A stretch of 64,000 bases of DNA from JAEZDP01 sp964430855 (lineage in GTDB: Bacteria; Acidobacteriota; Vicinamibacteria; Vicinamibacterales; Vicinamibacteraceae). The stretch spans positions 1-64,000 of the forward strand of contig CAYSHC010000008.1 of NCBI GenBank assembly GCA_964430855.1, given 5' to 3'. The translations under genes were made by a program, and so were the position numbers. Each line of letters opens with the position of its first letter. Position 1 is the stretch's first letter. The notes beneath the pieces were generated by a model, which saw only the letters and a program-made list of their open reading frames with translations, made no database searches and was not told the origin of the DNA. This document shows, piece after piece, positions 35,581 through 43,590 of the stretch.

Positions 35581-38454
35581 ATGAACCTCGACGAGCGCAT
35601 CTCGGTCCGCGGCGCCCGTGTACACAACCTGAAGAACATCGACGTCGACCTCCCGCGGGATCGGCTCGTGGTCATCACCGGCCTCTCGGGTTCGGGAAAG
35701 TCGTCGCTTGCCTTCGACACCATCTATGCGGAGGGGCAGCGCCGGTACGTCGAGTCGATGTCGGCCTATGCCCGGCAGTTCCTCGAGCAGATGGAGAAGC
35801 CCGACGTCGACCTCATCGTCGGGCTCTCGCCGGCCATCTCGATCGAGCAGAAGACCACCGCGTCCAATCCCCGGTCCACCGTCGGCACCGTCACCGAGAT
35901 CTACGACTACCTCCGCCTGCTCTTCGCCAACCTGGGGCAGCCGCACTGCCCGAAGTGCGGCCAGCCCATCGCCAGCCAGTCGGTGGACCGCATCCTCGAC
36001 CTGGCCCGGCAGTTCCCGGGCGACGAGCGGCTGAACGTGCTGGCGCCCATCGTGCGCGGCCGCAAGGGCGAGTTCAAGAAGGAGCTCGCGGCGCTGCGCC
36101 AGAAGGGCTTCACGCGCGCGCGCATCGACGGTGAGACGCGGTCGCTCGAGGAGGACATCACCCTCGACAAGCGCCGCAACCACACCATCGACGTGGTCGT
36201 CGACCGGCTGCTGGTCAAGCCCGGCATGGAGCGCCGCCTCGCCGACGCGATCGAGACGGCGCTCGAGCTCACCGACGGGCTCGTCATCATCAACACGTGG
36301 GATGGCGGCGACCGCCTGTTCTCGCGCAAGCTCGCCTGTGCCGACTGCGGCATCAGCGTGCCCGAGCTCACGCCGCGCGCGTTCTCGTTCAACTCGCCGC
36401 ACGGCGCCTGCCAGCACTGCCAGGGCCTCGGCTCCGTCTACGACGTCGACGTCGCGCGCGTCATTCCCGACGACTCGAAATCGCTGGCGGAGGGCGCCAT
36501 CGCCCCGTGGGCGGCAGGCGACAAGGCGCTGCTCGCGGAGGCCATCGCACGGCTGCACGAGGTGCACGGCATCGACCCGCACGTGCCCGTGCGGAAGCTG
36601 ACGAAGAAGCAGCGCAACGTCCTGCTGCACGGCGCCGGCCAGGCCGCGCCGGCCGCACGGCGCCGCCGCGGCGCGAAGGGCGACCCGTTCGGCGTCGACT
36701 TCGAGGGGCTGCTGCCGAACCTCCGCCGCCGCTACGAGGAAGGCTCGTGGGCCGAGCGCGAGGCGCTCGAAGGCTACCGCAGCCTGACGACGTGCCCGGC
36801 GTGCGAAGGCGCGCGGCTGCGCCCGGAGTCGCTGGCCGTCCGCGTGAAGGGCCACACGATCGACGAGCTGACGAGCCTGCCCATCAGCGACGCCGTCGAC
36901 GTCTTCGAGAAGTTCGAGCTGACGACGCGCGAGGCGCTCATCGCGAGCCGGATCCTGAAGGAGATCCGCGAGCGGCTGCGCTTCCTGCGCGACGTCGGCG
37001 TGGGCTATCTCACGCTCAACCGATCGGCGGCCACGCTCTCGGGCGGCGAGGGCCAGCGCATCCGCCTGGCGACGCAGATCGGCTCGAGCCTCAGCGGCGT
37101 GCTCTACGTCCTCGACGAGCCGTCCATCGGGCTGCACCAGCGCGACAACCGGCAGCTCATCGCCACGCTCGAACGGCTGCGCGACCTCGGCAACACCGTC
37201 CTCGTCGTCGAGCACGACGAAGAGACGATCCGGAAGGCCGACTACGTCGTGGACCTCGGTCCAGGGGCGGGCGAGCACGGCGGCGAGCTGCTGTTCCAGG
37301 GGACGCCCGGGGAGCTCATCGCCAACGCGCCGCGGTCCATCACGGGGCAGTACCTGCGGGGCGAGCGCCGCGTGGAGCCGCGCGACGATGCGAGGCGCCG
37401 GGCATCGGCGTACCTGCGGATCGTCGGGGCCCGGCACAACAACCTGCAGAACATCGACGTGAAGGTGCCGCTCGGCACGTTCGTCACGGTCACAGGGGTC
37501 AGCGGGTCGGGGAAGTCGACGCTCGTCAACGAGATCCTCTACAAGAGGCTGGCGCGCGACCTCTACCGCGCCACCGACGAGCCGGGCGAGCACGACCGGA
37601 TCGAGGGCACCGAGCACCTCGACAAGGTCATCCAGATCGATCAGTCGCCGATCGGCAGGACGCCGCGGAGCAATCCGGCTACCTACATCGGGCTGTTCAC
37701 GTTCATCCGTGACCTGTTTGCCATGCTGCCCGAGTCGCGGGCCCGCGGGTACAAGCCCGGCCGGTTCTCGTTCAACGTCAAGGGCGGGCGCTGCGAGGCG
37801 TGCCAGGGCGACGGCGTCATGGCCATCGAGATGCACTTCCTGCCGAACGTCTACGTGACGTGCGAGCAGTGCAAGGGCCGTCGTTACAACAGAGAGACGC
37901 TCGACGTGCGGTACCGGGGCAAGTCGATTGCCGACATCCTCGACCTCAGCGTCGAGCAGGCGTTGCCGCTGCTCGAGAGCTTCCCGGCAATTGCCGGCAA
38001 GCTCCGGACGCTCGAGCAGGTGGGCCTCGGCTACATCGAGCTGGGCCAGTCGGCCACGACGCTGAGCGGCGGGGAAGCGCAGCGGGTCAAGCTGGCCAAG
38101 GAACTGTCGCGCCGGAGCACCGGGAGGACGCTGTACATCCTCGACGAGCCGACGACCGGACTGCACTTCGAAGACGTCTCAAAGTTGCTCGAGGTGCTGC
38201 ACCAGCTCGTCGACCAGGGCAACACGGTCGTCGTGATCGAGCACAACCTCGACGTGATCCGCTCGGCGGACCACGTCATCGACCTCGGTCCCGAAGGCGG
38301 TGCCGGTGGCGGCCGGGTCGTCGCGCAGGGCACGCCCGAGCAGGTGGCCAGGACGAAGGGGTCGCACACCGGACGGTTCCTGGCCGAGGTGCTGTCGGCG
38401 ACAGGGGCCGGCTCGCGCGGGCGTGCGCGCCGCGCCGCGTCGCTCGCGGGATAG
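35581..38454 (+). CDS. uvrA: Excinuclease ABC subunit A
   Basis: 957 aa. ATG at 35581 was preferred over the in-frame TTG at 35545 because the family starts at MNLDERISVRGARVHNLKNI. Two ABC ATPase modules: Walker A GLSGSGKSSLAFDTIYAEG and GVSGSGKSTLVNEIL; signatures TLSGGEGQRIRLA and TLSGGEAQRVKLA; Walker B LYVLDEPSIGLHQRDN and LYILDEPTTGLHFEDV. Zinc modules CADCG...CQHCQG and CEACQG...CEQCKG are complete. UvrA finds bulky DNA lesions and loads UvrB in nucleotide excision repair. uvrB is not in this window. Confidence 0.97.
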   Translation: MNLDERISVRGARVHNLKNIDVDLPRDRLVVITGLSGSGKSSLAFDTIYAEGQRRYVESMSAYARQFLEQMEKPDVDLIVGLSPAISIEQKTTASNPRSTVGTVTEIYDYLRLLFANLGQPHCPKCGQPIASQSVDRILDLARQFPGDERLNVLAPIVRGRKGEFKKELAALRQKGFTRARIDGETRSLEEDITLDKRRNHTIDVVVDRLLVKPGMERRLADAIETALELTDGLVIINTWDGGDRLFSRKLACADCGISVPELTPRAFSFNSPHGACQHCQGLGSVYDVDVARVIPDDSKSLAEGAIAPWAAGDKALLAEAIARLHEVHGIDPHVPVRKLTKKQRNVLLHGAGQAAPAARRRRGAKGDPFGVDFEGLLPNLRRRYEEGSWAEREALEGYRSLTTCPACEGARLRPESLAVRVKGHTIDELTSLPISDAVDVFEKFELTTREALIASRILKEIRERLRFLRDVGVGYLTLNRSAATLSGGEGQRIRLATQIGSSLSGVLYVLDEPSIGLHQRDNRQLIATLERLRDLGNTVLVVEHDEETIRKADYVVDLGPGAGEHGGELLFQGTPGELIANAPRSITGQYLRGERRVEPRDDARRRASAYLRIVGARHNNLQNIDVKVPLGTFVTVTGVSGSGKSTLVNEILYKRLARDLYRATDEPGEHDRIEGTEHLDKVIQIDQSPIGRTPRSNPATYIGLFTFIRDLFAMLPESRARGYKPGRFSFNVKGGRCEACQGDGVMAIEMHFLPNVYVTCEQCKGRRYNRETLDVRYRGKSIADILDLSVEQALPLLESFPAIAGKLRTLEQVGLGYIELGQSATTLSGGEAQRVKLAKELSRRSTGRTLYILDEPTTGLHFEDVSKLLEVLHQLVDQGNTVVVIEHNLDVIRSADHVIDLGPEGGAGGGRVVAQGTPEQVARTKGSHTGRFLAEVLSATGAGSRGRARRAASLAG

Positions 38455-38772
38455 CGGCGCCTGGCAGGCGGGCACCGGCGGACAGGCGCCCGCTGTTCGG
38501 ACTGGTCAGAATGCGCGCGATGCCCTACAGTCTGTTGGGCGTTGCGCCGAGACATCGGTGTGGTAAGGAAGCCACACTGCGTCCTCTGCGGAACGTGTCA
38601 CGTAGACTACAGTGGACACCCAGCGGACGTGCACAGGGACCCGGCCGATTGCGGCCAACTCGTTGTTGGGACGGTACTTGCCCGACTCTGTCGACTTTGC
38701 TGTCACGCGGAACGCGCTTTGCTTGTGCAAAGCCCGGGCTGGACGTACCGATTCAATGACCACGAGAGCTGA
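38455..38772. other. 318-bp gene-free stretch before lpxC with lower GC
   Basis: No convincing gene. The stretch is visibly lower in GC than its neighbours and holds several small hairpins, the clearest being GCTTTGC-TTGT-GCAAAGC (38716-38733, perfect 7-bp stem) and GGCCG-ATTG-CGGCC. An open frame from TTG 38542 ends in TGA directly at the lpxC ATG, but its third-position GC is far below that of real genes here. A structured lpxC leader or a small RNA is possible. Confidence 0.4.
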
Positions 38773-39669
38773 ATGACATCGCAGCGGACCCTTCGACGCT
38801 CCATCACCTGTGCCGGGATCGGCCTCCACTCCGGCAACCGCGTCACCCTTACCCTCCGTCCAGCGCCTGCCGATTTCGGGATTCGCTTCCGGAGAGCCGA
38901 CCTCGGCGGCCTGGAGATTCCGGCGCGTATCGAGCACGTCGCGAGCCTGAACTACGCCACAGGGCTGTCCTTTGCGGGCGCCACCGTGGAGACGGTCGAG
39001 CACCTGCTCGCGGCCCTGGTCAGCCAGGGCGTCGACAACGTCGCGGTCGAGCTCAACACGCCCGAGGTGCCAATCATGGACGGCAGCGCGGCGCCGTTCG
39101 TCTACCTCATCCAGGAGGCCGGCATCCGCAAGCTCAGCACGCCGCGCCGGTACCTCAAGGTGCTGCGGCCGCTGAGCGTGACGCGGGGCGACAAGCACAT
39201 CGCGGTGTACCCGGCCGACGAGTTCCGTGTCACCTACACGATCAGCTTCGACCACCCGCTCCTGCGCCACCAGAGCCGCTCGGTCGTCGTCGAGCCCGCG
39301 ACGTTCGCGGAAGAGCTGGCGCCGGCGCGGACCTTCGGGTTCCTGAAGGACCTCGAGATGCTCCGCCAGCAGGGCCTGACCCTCGGCGGCTCGCTCGACA
39401 ACGCCATCGTCCTCGGCGAGACGGGCATCCTCAACCACACGCTGCGCTTCGAGGACGAGTTCGTCCGGCACAAGATCCTCGACGTCATCGGCGACCTCGC
39501 GCTGGTCGGCCATCCGATCATCGGCCACGTCGTGGCCCAGCGGGGCGGGCACGCGCTGCACACGGCGCTCGGAGCGGCCCTGCTCGAGCAGCGTGACGCG
39601 TGGACGTTTGTCGAGACGCCGTCGGCCGCGACCGACATCGTCGGCGTGCCCGTCACGGTCGCCAGCTAA
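38773..39669 (+). CDS. lpxC: UDP-3-O-acyl-N-acetylglucosamine deacetylase
   Basis: 298 aa, ATG at 38773. Zn-dependent enzyme for the committed step of lipid A synthesis. Two-domain LpxC fold is evident: RSITCAGIGLHSGNRVTL at the start, ATVETVEHLLAAL with the first zinc His (~78), NTPEVPIMDGSAAPFVYLI, PARTFGFLKDLEML, GGSLDNAIVL and DEFVRHKILDVIGDLALVG with the second His and Asp ligands plus the catalytic GHVVAQRGGH near the end. Its presence implies an LPS-type outer membrane. It stands alone rather than in the usual division cluster; a 318-bp low-GC leader precedes it. Confidence 0.95.
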   Translation: MTSQRTLRRSITCAGIGLHSGNRVTLTLRPAPADFGIRFRRADLGGLEIPARIEHVASLNYATGLSFAGATVETVEHLLAALVSQGVDNVAVELNTPEVPIMDGSAAPFVYLIQEAGIRKLSTPRRYLKVLRPLSVTRGDKHIAVYPADEFRVTYTISFDHPLLRHQSRSVVVEPATFAEELAPARTFGFLKDLEMLRQQGLTLGGSLDNAIVLGETGILNHTLRFEDEFVRHKILDVIGDLALVGHPIIGHVVAQRGGHALHTALGAALLEQRDAWTFVETPSAATDIVGVPVTVAS

Positions 39670-39705
39670 CACCCGGCCCCCCGTTCTCGTCCATGCCGTG
39701 AGCGC

Positions 39706-40287
39706 GTGGACGATTCCATCCCCCTTCCGGCGGACACGTTCGCGCCGCGTGACGCCACGCGGTCGGCCGACGTGTGTCCCCTCGTCGAGGCGGCACGCCG
39801 GGGGGACGCCGCGGCGTTCGACGAGATCTACAGGCGCTACAGCCGGATGGTGCACGGGCTGCTGCTCGCGCGCGTGTCGGCGGCCGACGCCGACGACCTC
39901 CTCCAGGATGTCTTCCTGCAGGCGTGGCGGCTGCTGCCGTCGTTGCGGGAGCCGGCGGCGCTCGGGGCGTGGCTCGCCGCGATCGCGCGCCACCGCGCCG
40001 TGGACCACGTGCGTGCGCGTCCGCCCGCCGCCGACCCGCTCGACGACAGGGCCGGCGCCTGGCCGACGGCCGACGAGCGCCTGCGCGCCGAGTGCGCGCT
40101 GGCGGCCATCCGGGCGCTGCCCGAGGCCTACCGCGAGCCGCTGATGCTGAGGCTGGTCGAAGGGATGACCGGGCCGGAGATCGCGGCCCGGACCGGCCTG
40201 ACGCCGGGGTCTGTGCGCGTGAACCTCTGTCGCGGCATGAAGCTGCTGCGTGAGCGACTGGCACGGGGAGACGGCCATGGCCGATGA
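39706..40287 (+). CDS. ECF-type RNA polymerase sigma factor
   Basis: 193 aa from GTG at 39706. Region 2 (residues ~25-95): FDEIYRRYSRMVHGLLLARV and ADDLLQDVFLQAWR with core-binding and -10 recognition, WLAAIARHRAVDHVRAR; region 4 (~125-185): LPEAYREPLMLRLVEGMTG then EIAARTGLTPGSVRVNLCRG, the -35-binding HTH. The stop lies 11 bp into the next gene, which encodes a membrane protein with a FecR-like part, its likely anti-sigma factor. Target promoters are not known. Confidence 0.9.
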   Translation: MDDSIPLPADTFAPRDATRSADVCPLVEAARRGDAAAFDEIYRRYSRMVHGLLLARVSAADADDLLQDVFLQAWRLLPSLREPAALGAWLAAIARHRAVDHVRARPPAADPLDDRAGAWPTADERLRAECALAAIRALPEAYREPLMLRLVEGMTGPEIAARTGLTPGSVRVNLCRGMKLLRERLARGDGHGR

Positions 40288-41341
40288 CTACCTGTGGGAC
40301 CGGAGCGGGCCCCCGGATCCCGACGTCGAAGCCCTCGAGCACCTGCTCGCCCCCTACGGCCACGGGGAGCGCGCCGGAAGGCCGCCGTCGCCGCCGCCAT
40401 TGCCGCGCCAAGCGTCACCGCTGCCGTGGCCGGCACGGCTGCCGACCGGGGTGGCGCCGGCCCTCGCCGCCGCCGCCGTGCTCCTGCTGGCCGTCACCGT
40501 GGCGATGGTCGGCCCGGCACCACTCGATGGCACGCCTGCGGCAGCGGCGCCCGGGTGGGAGCTGTCGCCGCTCAAGGGGCGTCCGCTCGTGGCCTCCACG
40601 CCTGTGGACGGACCTGAGCGCGTGTTGCCCGGCACGTGGATCGACACCGACGCCGACACCGCCGCGCGGCTCGAGCTCCCCTCGGTCGGCCGCGTGATCG
40701 TCGCCCCGGCCTCTCGCGTCCGCGTGACGCGGACGGCGCCGGGGGAGCAGTGGCTGCACCTCGAGCACGGCACGCTCGATGCGCTGATCTGGGCACCGCC
40801 TGGCGAGGTGGTCGTCTCGACCCCCGTCGCGACCGCCGTGGACCTCGGATGCGCATACACGCTGACGCTCGACCGCTCGGGGCGAGGCGCGCTCGAGGTC
40901 ACGGCCGGCTGGGTCGGGCTCGTGCACGACGGCCGTGAGGCCTTCATCCCGGCCGGCGCGCTGGTGCAGATCCACGCGTCGGGCCCGGGCACGCCGATTG
41001 TCGCGTCCGCCTCGCAGGCGCTTCGCGAGGCCATCGTCACGTTCGACACGACACGCGCACGCGACGCGCGTGCATCGGCCCTCGACGTCATCCTTCGCGA
41101 GTCGTCGCCAGCCGATGCGCTCACGCTCTGGCACCTGCTCGCACGGGCGACGCCGGAGGAGCGCGCGGGCCTCTTCGACGCGCTCGCCGCACGCGTGCCC
41201 CCTCCCGATCTGGTGACGCGTGCCGGCGTCATCGCGGGTGACCGCGCGATGCTGGACGCCTGGTGGGCGGAACTGGGCCACGGCGGGAGGGACTGGTGGC
41301 AGCTGTGGGTGCGCGAATGGCGCGACGGGCGCCTTCGTTAA
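40277..41341 (+). CDS. FecR-like membrane protein, probable anti-sigma factor
   Basis: 354 aa; ATG at 40277 with GGGGAG at 40265-40270, overlapping the sigma gene. A cytoplasmic N terminus of ~55 residues (Pro-rich) is followed by one membrane segment (~57-77; VAPALAAAAVLLLAVTVAMV) and a periplasmic FecR-like domain with LPGTWIDTDADTAARLELPS and DLGCAYTLTLDRSGRGALEV. The last ~100 residues are helical and unassigned. The coupling with an ECF sigma gene and single-pass topology suggest a role in holding the sigma factor until an envelope signal arrives. No zinc-anti-sigma HxxxCxxC motif is seen. Confidence 0.75.
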   Translation: MADDYLWDRSGPPDPDVEALEHLLAPYGHGERAGRPPSPPPLPRQASPLPWPARLPTGVAPALAAAAVLLLAVTVAMVGPAPLDGTPAAAAPGWELSPLKGRPLVASTPVDGPERVLPGTWIDTDADTAARLELPSVGRVIVAPASRVRVTRTAPGEQWLHLEHGTLDALIWAPPGEVVVSTPVATAVDLGCAYTLTLDRSGRGALEVTAGWVGLVHDGREAFIPAGALVQIHASGPGTPIVASASQALREAIVTFDTTRARDARASALDVILRESSPADALTLWHLLARATPEERAGLFDALAARVPPPDLVTRAGVIAGDRAMLDAWWAELGHGGRDWWQLWVREWRDGRLR

Positions 41342-41404
41342 CGCGGTGACGCGTGGGCCGTCCTTCCCCGTGAGGCACGCGCACGGCGTGCCCGGGAGGT
41401 GTCC

Positions 41405-42040
41405 ATGAGACCGCTGCTTCGCTTCGTCCTCGCGCCCACCCTGCTTGCGGCGCTGCCCGCGCTCGCGCTCGCCGGGCCGCCGCTCATCTGCGAGCCCTTC
41501 GACATCGGCACGGCACGATCGCTGCCGATCGGCCCCGCCGGTGGCGGCTGGTCAGCCACCGATCCGTCCTACGATCGTTCGCGACTCGTCGCCGACACGC
41601 TGGCCCTGCTTGCGCCCGCCACTCCAACCCTGGTCCGCATGGAGACGCTGCGTCGCGCGACGATGTACGTCGGGAAGGACGACGCCGCGGCGCGGCGGCT
41701 GCTCGCGGCGCTCCAGGAGCGGGCGGCGACGGCGCGCCCCGGGCGCGACGCGGCCATCGCGCGGTTCGACGTGGGGTATCTCGTGGAGACCTACAGGCAG
41801 CTCAGTGGGCCCGACCGGCCACTGGCTCACGTCATCGGGTCACTCGACGGGTACGCCATGACAACGGAGGCCCTGCGCGTCGTGCAGGACGATCCGGCCA
41901 TGCACTTCGCCGCGGCGCTGATGACGATGGGCGGGCCGCACGCGTCCGAGCACCTCAAGCACGTGCGCGCGGCGCGCGACGCGGCCGGGCGCGACGTCCT
42001 GCTCGCGAAGAACGTGCGCACGCACCTGCGCGACGCCTGA
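41405..42040 (+). CDS. Exported protein of unknown function
   Basis: 211 aa; ATG at 41405 chosen for GGGAGG at 41394-41399, although GTG 41399 is in frame. Clear signal peptide (FVLAPTLLAALPALALAGPP). The mature part is alpha-helical with many Ala/Arg residues (LVADTLALLAPATPTLVRME, ARRLLAALQERAATARPG, ASEHLKHVRAARDAAGRD); a short tetratricopeptide-like or cofilin-like helical bundle is possible. I do not recognise a family. It follows the ECF sigma and FecR-like genes by 63 bp and may be their target or a third member of the regulon. Confidence 0.65.
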   Translation: MRPLLRFVLAPTLLAALPALALAGPPLICEPFDIGTARSLPIGPAGGGWSATDPSYDRSRLVADTLALLAPATPTLVRMETLRRATMYVGKDDAAARRLLAALQERAATARPGRDAAIARFDVGYLVETYRQLSGPDRPLAHVIGSLDGYAMTTEALRVVQDDPAMHFAAALMTMGGPHASEHLKHVRAARDAAGRDVLLAKNVRTHLRDA

Positions 42041-42198
42041 TGCCACACACGGACGGCTCGGCGGGGCTGACTGCCCGGGCCGTCCTCGCCGCGTCTCCCG
42101 CGCGGCGGGGCGCTCCCGTTCCTTGTCGTTTCCTGTCTGTCCGCCTTGTCGCGGCCCGGGCCGGCGCCGGGGACGTCTCGCCGCGTGACCGGAGCCCG

Positions 42199-42483
42199 TC
42201 AGTCGGCGTCGGGGGCCGGCTCCTGCTGGAGCTTGCGCATCACCGCGCCCAGCCGCTCGTTCTCGTAGGTCACCGTGTTGAGGAAGAGGCTCTCGACGAA
42301 GTAGGCGCGCTGCTCGTCGGGCGTCATCTGGTCGACCAGGTGGTTGATCTCCCGCATCATGTCCTCGAACGTGCGGTCGAGCTCGCGCCGGGCCGTGACC
42401 TCGCGGAACAGCGTCTCGAGGATGGCGAGCAGGTCGCCATCGAGCGCGATCTCGGCGCCGGTGCTTGTCGTGATCACGCGCAT
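42199..42483 (-). CDS. Small helical protein of unknown function in sigma-STAS operon
   Basis: 94 aa from ATG at 42483, 4 bp after the STAS gene stop, with GGAG inside the end of that gene as ribosome-binding site. It starts with a short beta hairpin-like part (MRVITTSTGAEIALDGD) and then is helical and charged (LETLFREVTARRELDRTFED, LVDQMTPDEQRAYFVESLFL). No family is recognised and no membrane segment is present. Tight coupling suggests it acts with the STAS protein or the sigma factor, perhaps as a small binding partner. Confidence 0.65.
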   Translation of the reverse strand: MRVITTSTGAEIALDGDLLAILETLFREVTARRELDRTFEDMMREINHLVDQMTPDEQRAYFVESLFLNTVTYENERLGAVMRKLQQEPAPDAD

Positions 42484-42487
42484 GACG

Positions 42488-42829
42488 TCACGCTCCAAAG
42501 CTGTCGATGGCTGCCGCGGCGTCCGCGTGGACGTCGATGAAGTTCTGCGCGCCCGTCATCGTGAGCATGGTCTCGACCCGGCGCTGCACGCCCGACAGCT
42601 TCAGCACGCCGCCGGCGGCGTTGATCTGCCGATAGAGATCCATCAGGCAGCCGATGGTGGCGCTGTCGATGTAGGTCACCGGCGAGAGGTCGATGAGCAG
42701 CTTGCGGCTGCCGGCCTGTACCAGATCCGAGACGGTGGAGGCGAAGTCGCCCAGGATCGGGTACATCATTCGCGCTTCGTGCACGCGCACCACCACGATG
42801 TCGTCGTGGTGCTCCGTCGTGAGGTTCAT
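42488..42829 (-). CDS. STAS-domain anti-sigma factor antagonist
   Basis: 113 aa; ATG at 42829 two bases after the sigma gene stop, with GGAG eight bases upstream. The whole protein is one STAS domain: VVVRVHEARMMYPILGDF, then LIDLSPVTYIDSATIGCLMD with the Ser that is phosphorylated in SpoIIAA/RsbV-type antagonists, and a C-terminal amphipathic helix. Such proteins release sigma factors by binding an anti-sigma kinase. No HATPase anti-sigma gene is adjacent, so the partner must be elsewhere, or the protein regulates a different target. Confidence 0.85.
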   Translation of the reverse strand: MNLTTEHHDDIVVVRVHEARMMYPILGDFASTVSDLVQAGSRKLLIDLSPVTYIDSATIGCLMDLYRQINAAGGVLKLSGVQRRVETMLTMTGAQNFIDVHADAAAAIDSFGA

Positions 42830-42831
42830 GC

Positions 42832-43470
42832 CTAGGCTCCGTTCGGGCGCAGGTCGCGCCGTCCCACCGCGGCGCGCCGCGGTGTCGAGAGGCCCGCTTC
42901 CTGCAGACGTTTGATTTGGCGGGCGAGTTCCGTCCGTCCCCTGTTGATGCGCGACTTGACCGTGCCCTCGGGCAGGTCGAGCTGCGCGGCAATCTCCTGG
43001 TAGGACAGTTCCTTGATGTCGCGCAGCAGCACCGCCGAGCGCAACGTCGGCGCCAGCTGCGACAGGGCCAGCCGCAGCAGCTCGCGCTGGTCGGCGCGCT
43101 CGATGCCGGCCAGCGGCCCCGGATCCGGGCGCGACGCGTCGGCCATGTCGCGGGAGTCGATGTCGCGCGCGATGGTCTCGCGCTCCTTGCGGACGCTGCG
43201 GTAGTGGTCGATGCAGAGGTTCCGGCTCACGCTGATGAGCCACGTCTGGAAGTTCGCCCTGCGGTCGAACGTGTGCAGCGACCGGAAGATCTTGATGAAG
43301 ATGTCCTGGGTCAGGTCCTCGGCTTCGTCGTGCTTGCCGGTGAACTTGTAGGCGACGCTGAAGACCTTGCGCCAGTGCTGGCGGACGATGGTGTCCCAGG
43401 CCGCCTGGTCGCCCTCCAGGCAGCGTTCGATCGTCTCGTCGATGGCGGTTAGCGGTGTCGGGTCTGACAT
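42832..43470 (-). CDS. ECF RNA polymerase sigma factor (RpoE-like)
   Basis: 212 aa, ATG at 43470. Region 2 (~20-95): IVRQHWRKVFSVAYKFTG, HDEAEDLTQDIFIKIFRSL and FQTWLISVSRNLCIDHYR; region 4 (~130-190): LAPTLRSAVLLRDIKELSYQ then EIAAQLDLPEGTVKSRINRG. The C-terminal tail is Arg-rich. It heads a three-gene minus-strand operon with a STAS antagonist and a 94-aa protein, an uncommon combination for an ECF factor, which normally has a membrane anti-sigma partner. A TATGAT box at 43501-43506 (minus) sits 30 bp upstream. Confidence 0.92.
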   Translation of the reverse strand: MSDPTPLTAIDETIERCLEGDQAAWDTIVRQHWRKVFSVAYKFTGKHDEAEDLTQDIFIKIFRSLHTFDRRANFQTWLISVSRNLCIDHYRSVRKERETIARDIDSRDMADASRPDPGPLAGIERADQRELLRLALSQLAPTLRSAVLLRDIKELSYQEIAAQLDLPEGTVKSRINRGRTELARQIKRLQEAGLSTPRRAAVGRRDLRPNGA

Positions 43471-43500
43471 CGGGCTCGGGGCGACTGGCGGCAGACCGGA

Positions 43501-43581
43501 ATCATAACAGGAGGAAGGGAGGACGGAAGGAAAGAGGCGCGCGGAGGCGCGGAGGGCTCATTCCCTGCCTCCTGCTATGAT
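43501..43581. promoter_or_regulatory. Inverted repeat with mirrored -10 boxes between the ECF sigma gene and lysA
   Basis: Arms 43501-43521 and 43561-43581 are inverted repeats matching at 18 of 21 positions. Each arm's outer end is TATGAT read outward: on the minus strand (43506-43501) toward the sigma gene and on the plus strand (43576-43581) toward lysA. The 39 bp between the arms are purine-rich. The layout fits two divergent promoters under one operator-like sequence. Confidence 0.5.
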
Positions 43582-43590
43582 CCTTCCCTT

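Noticed and set aside
38542..38772. 76-codon cysteine-containing open frame ending at the lpxC start
   Set aside because: Third-position GC is far below that of neighbouring genes, the start is TTG without a ribosome-binding site, and the CxxC pairs do not form a known zinc fold.
42041..42198. Possible regulatory RNA in the convergent gap
   Set aside because: GC-rich with ordinary short complementarities; no stable hairpin with a T-run and no recognisable RNA family.
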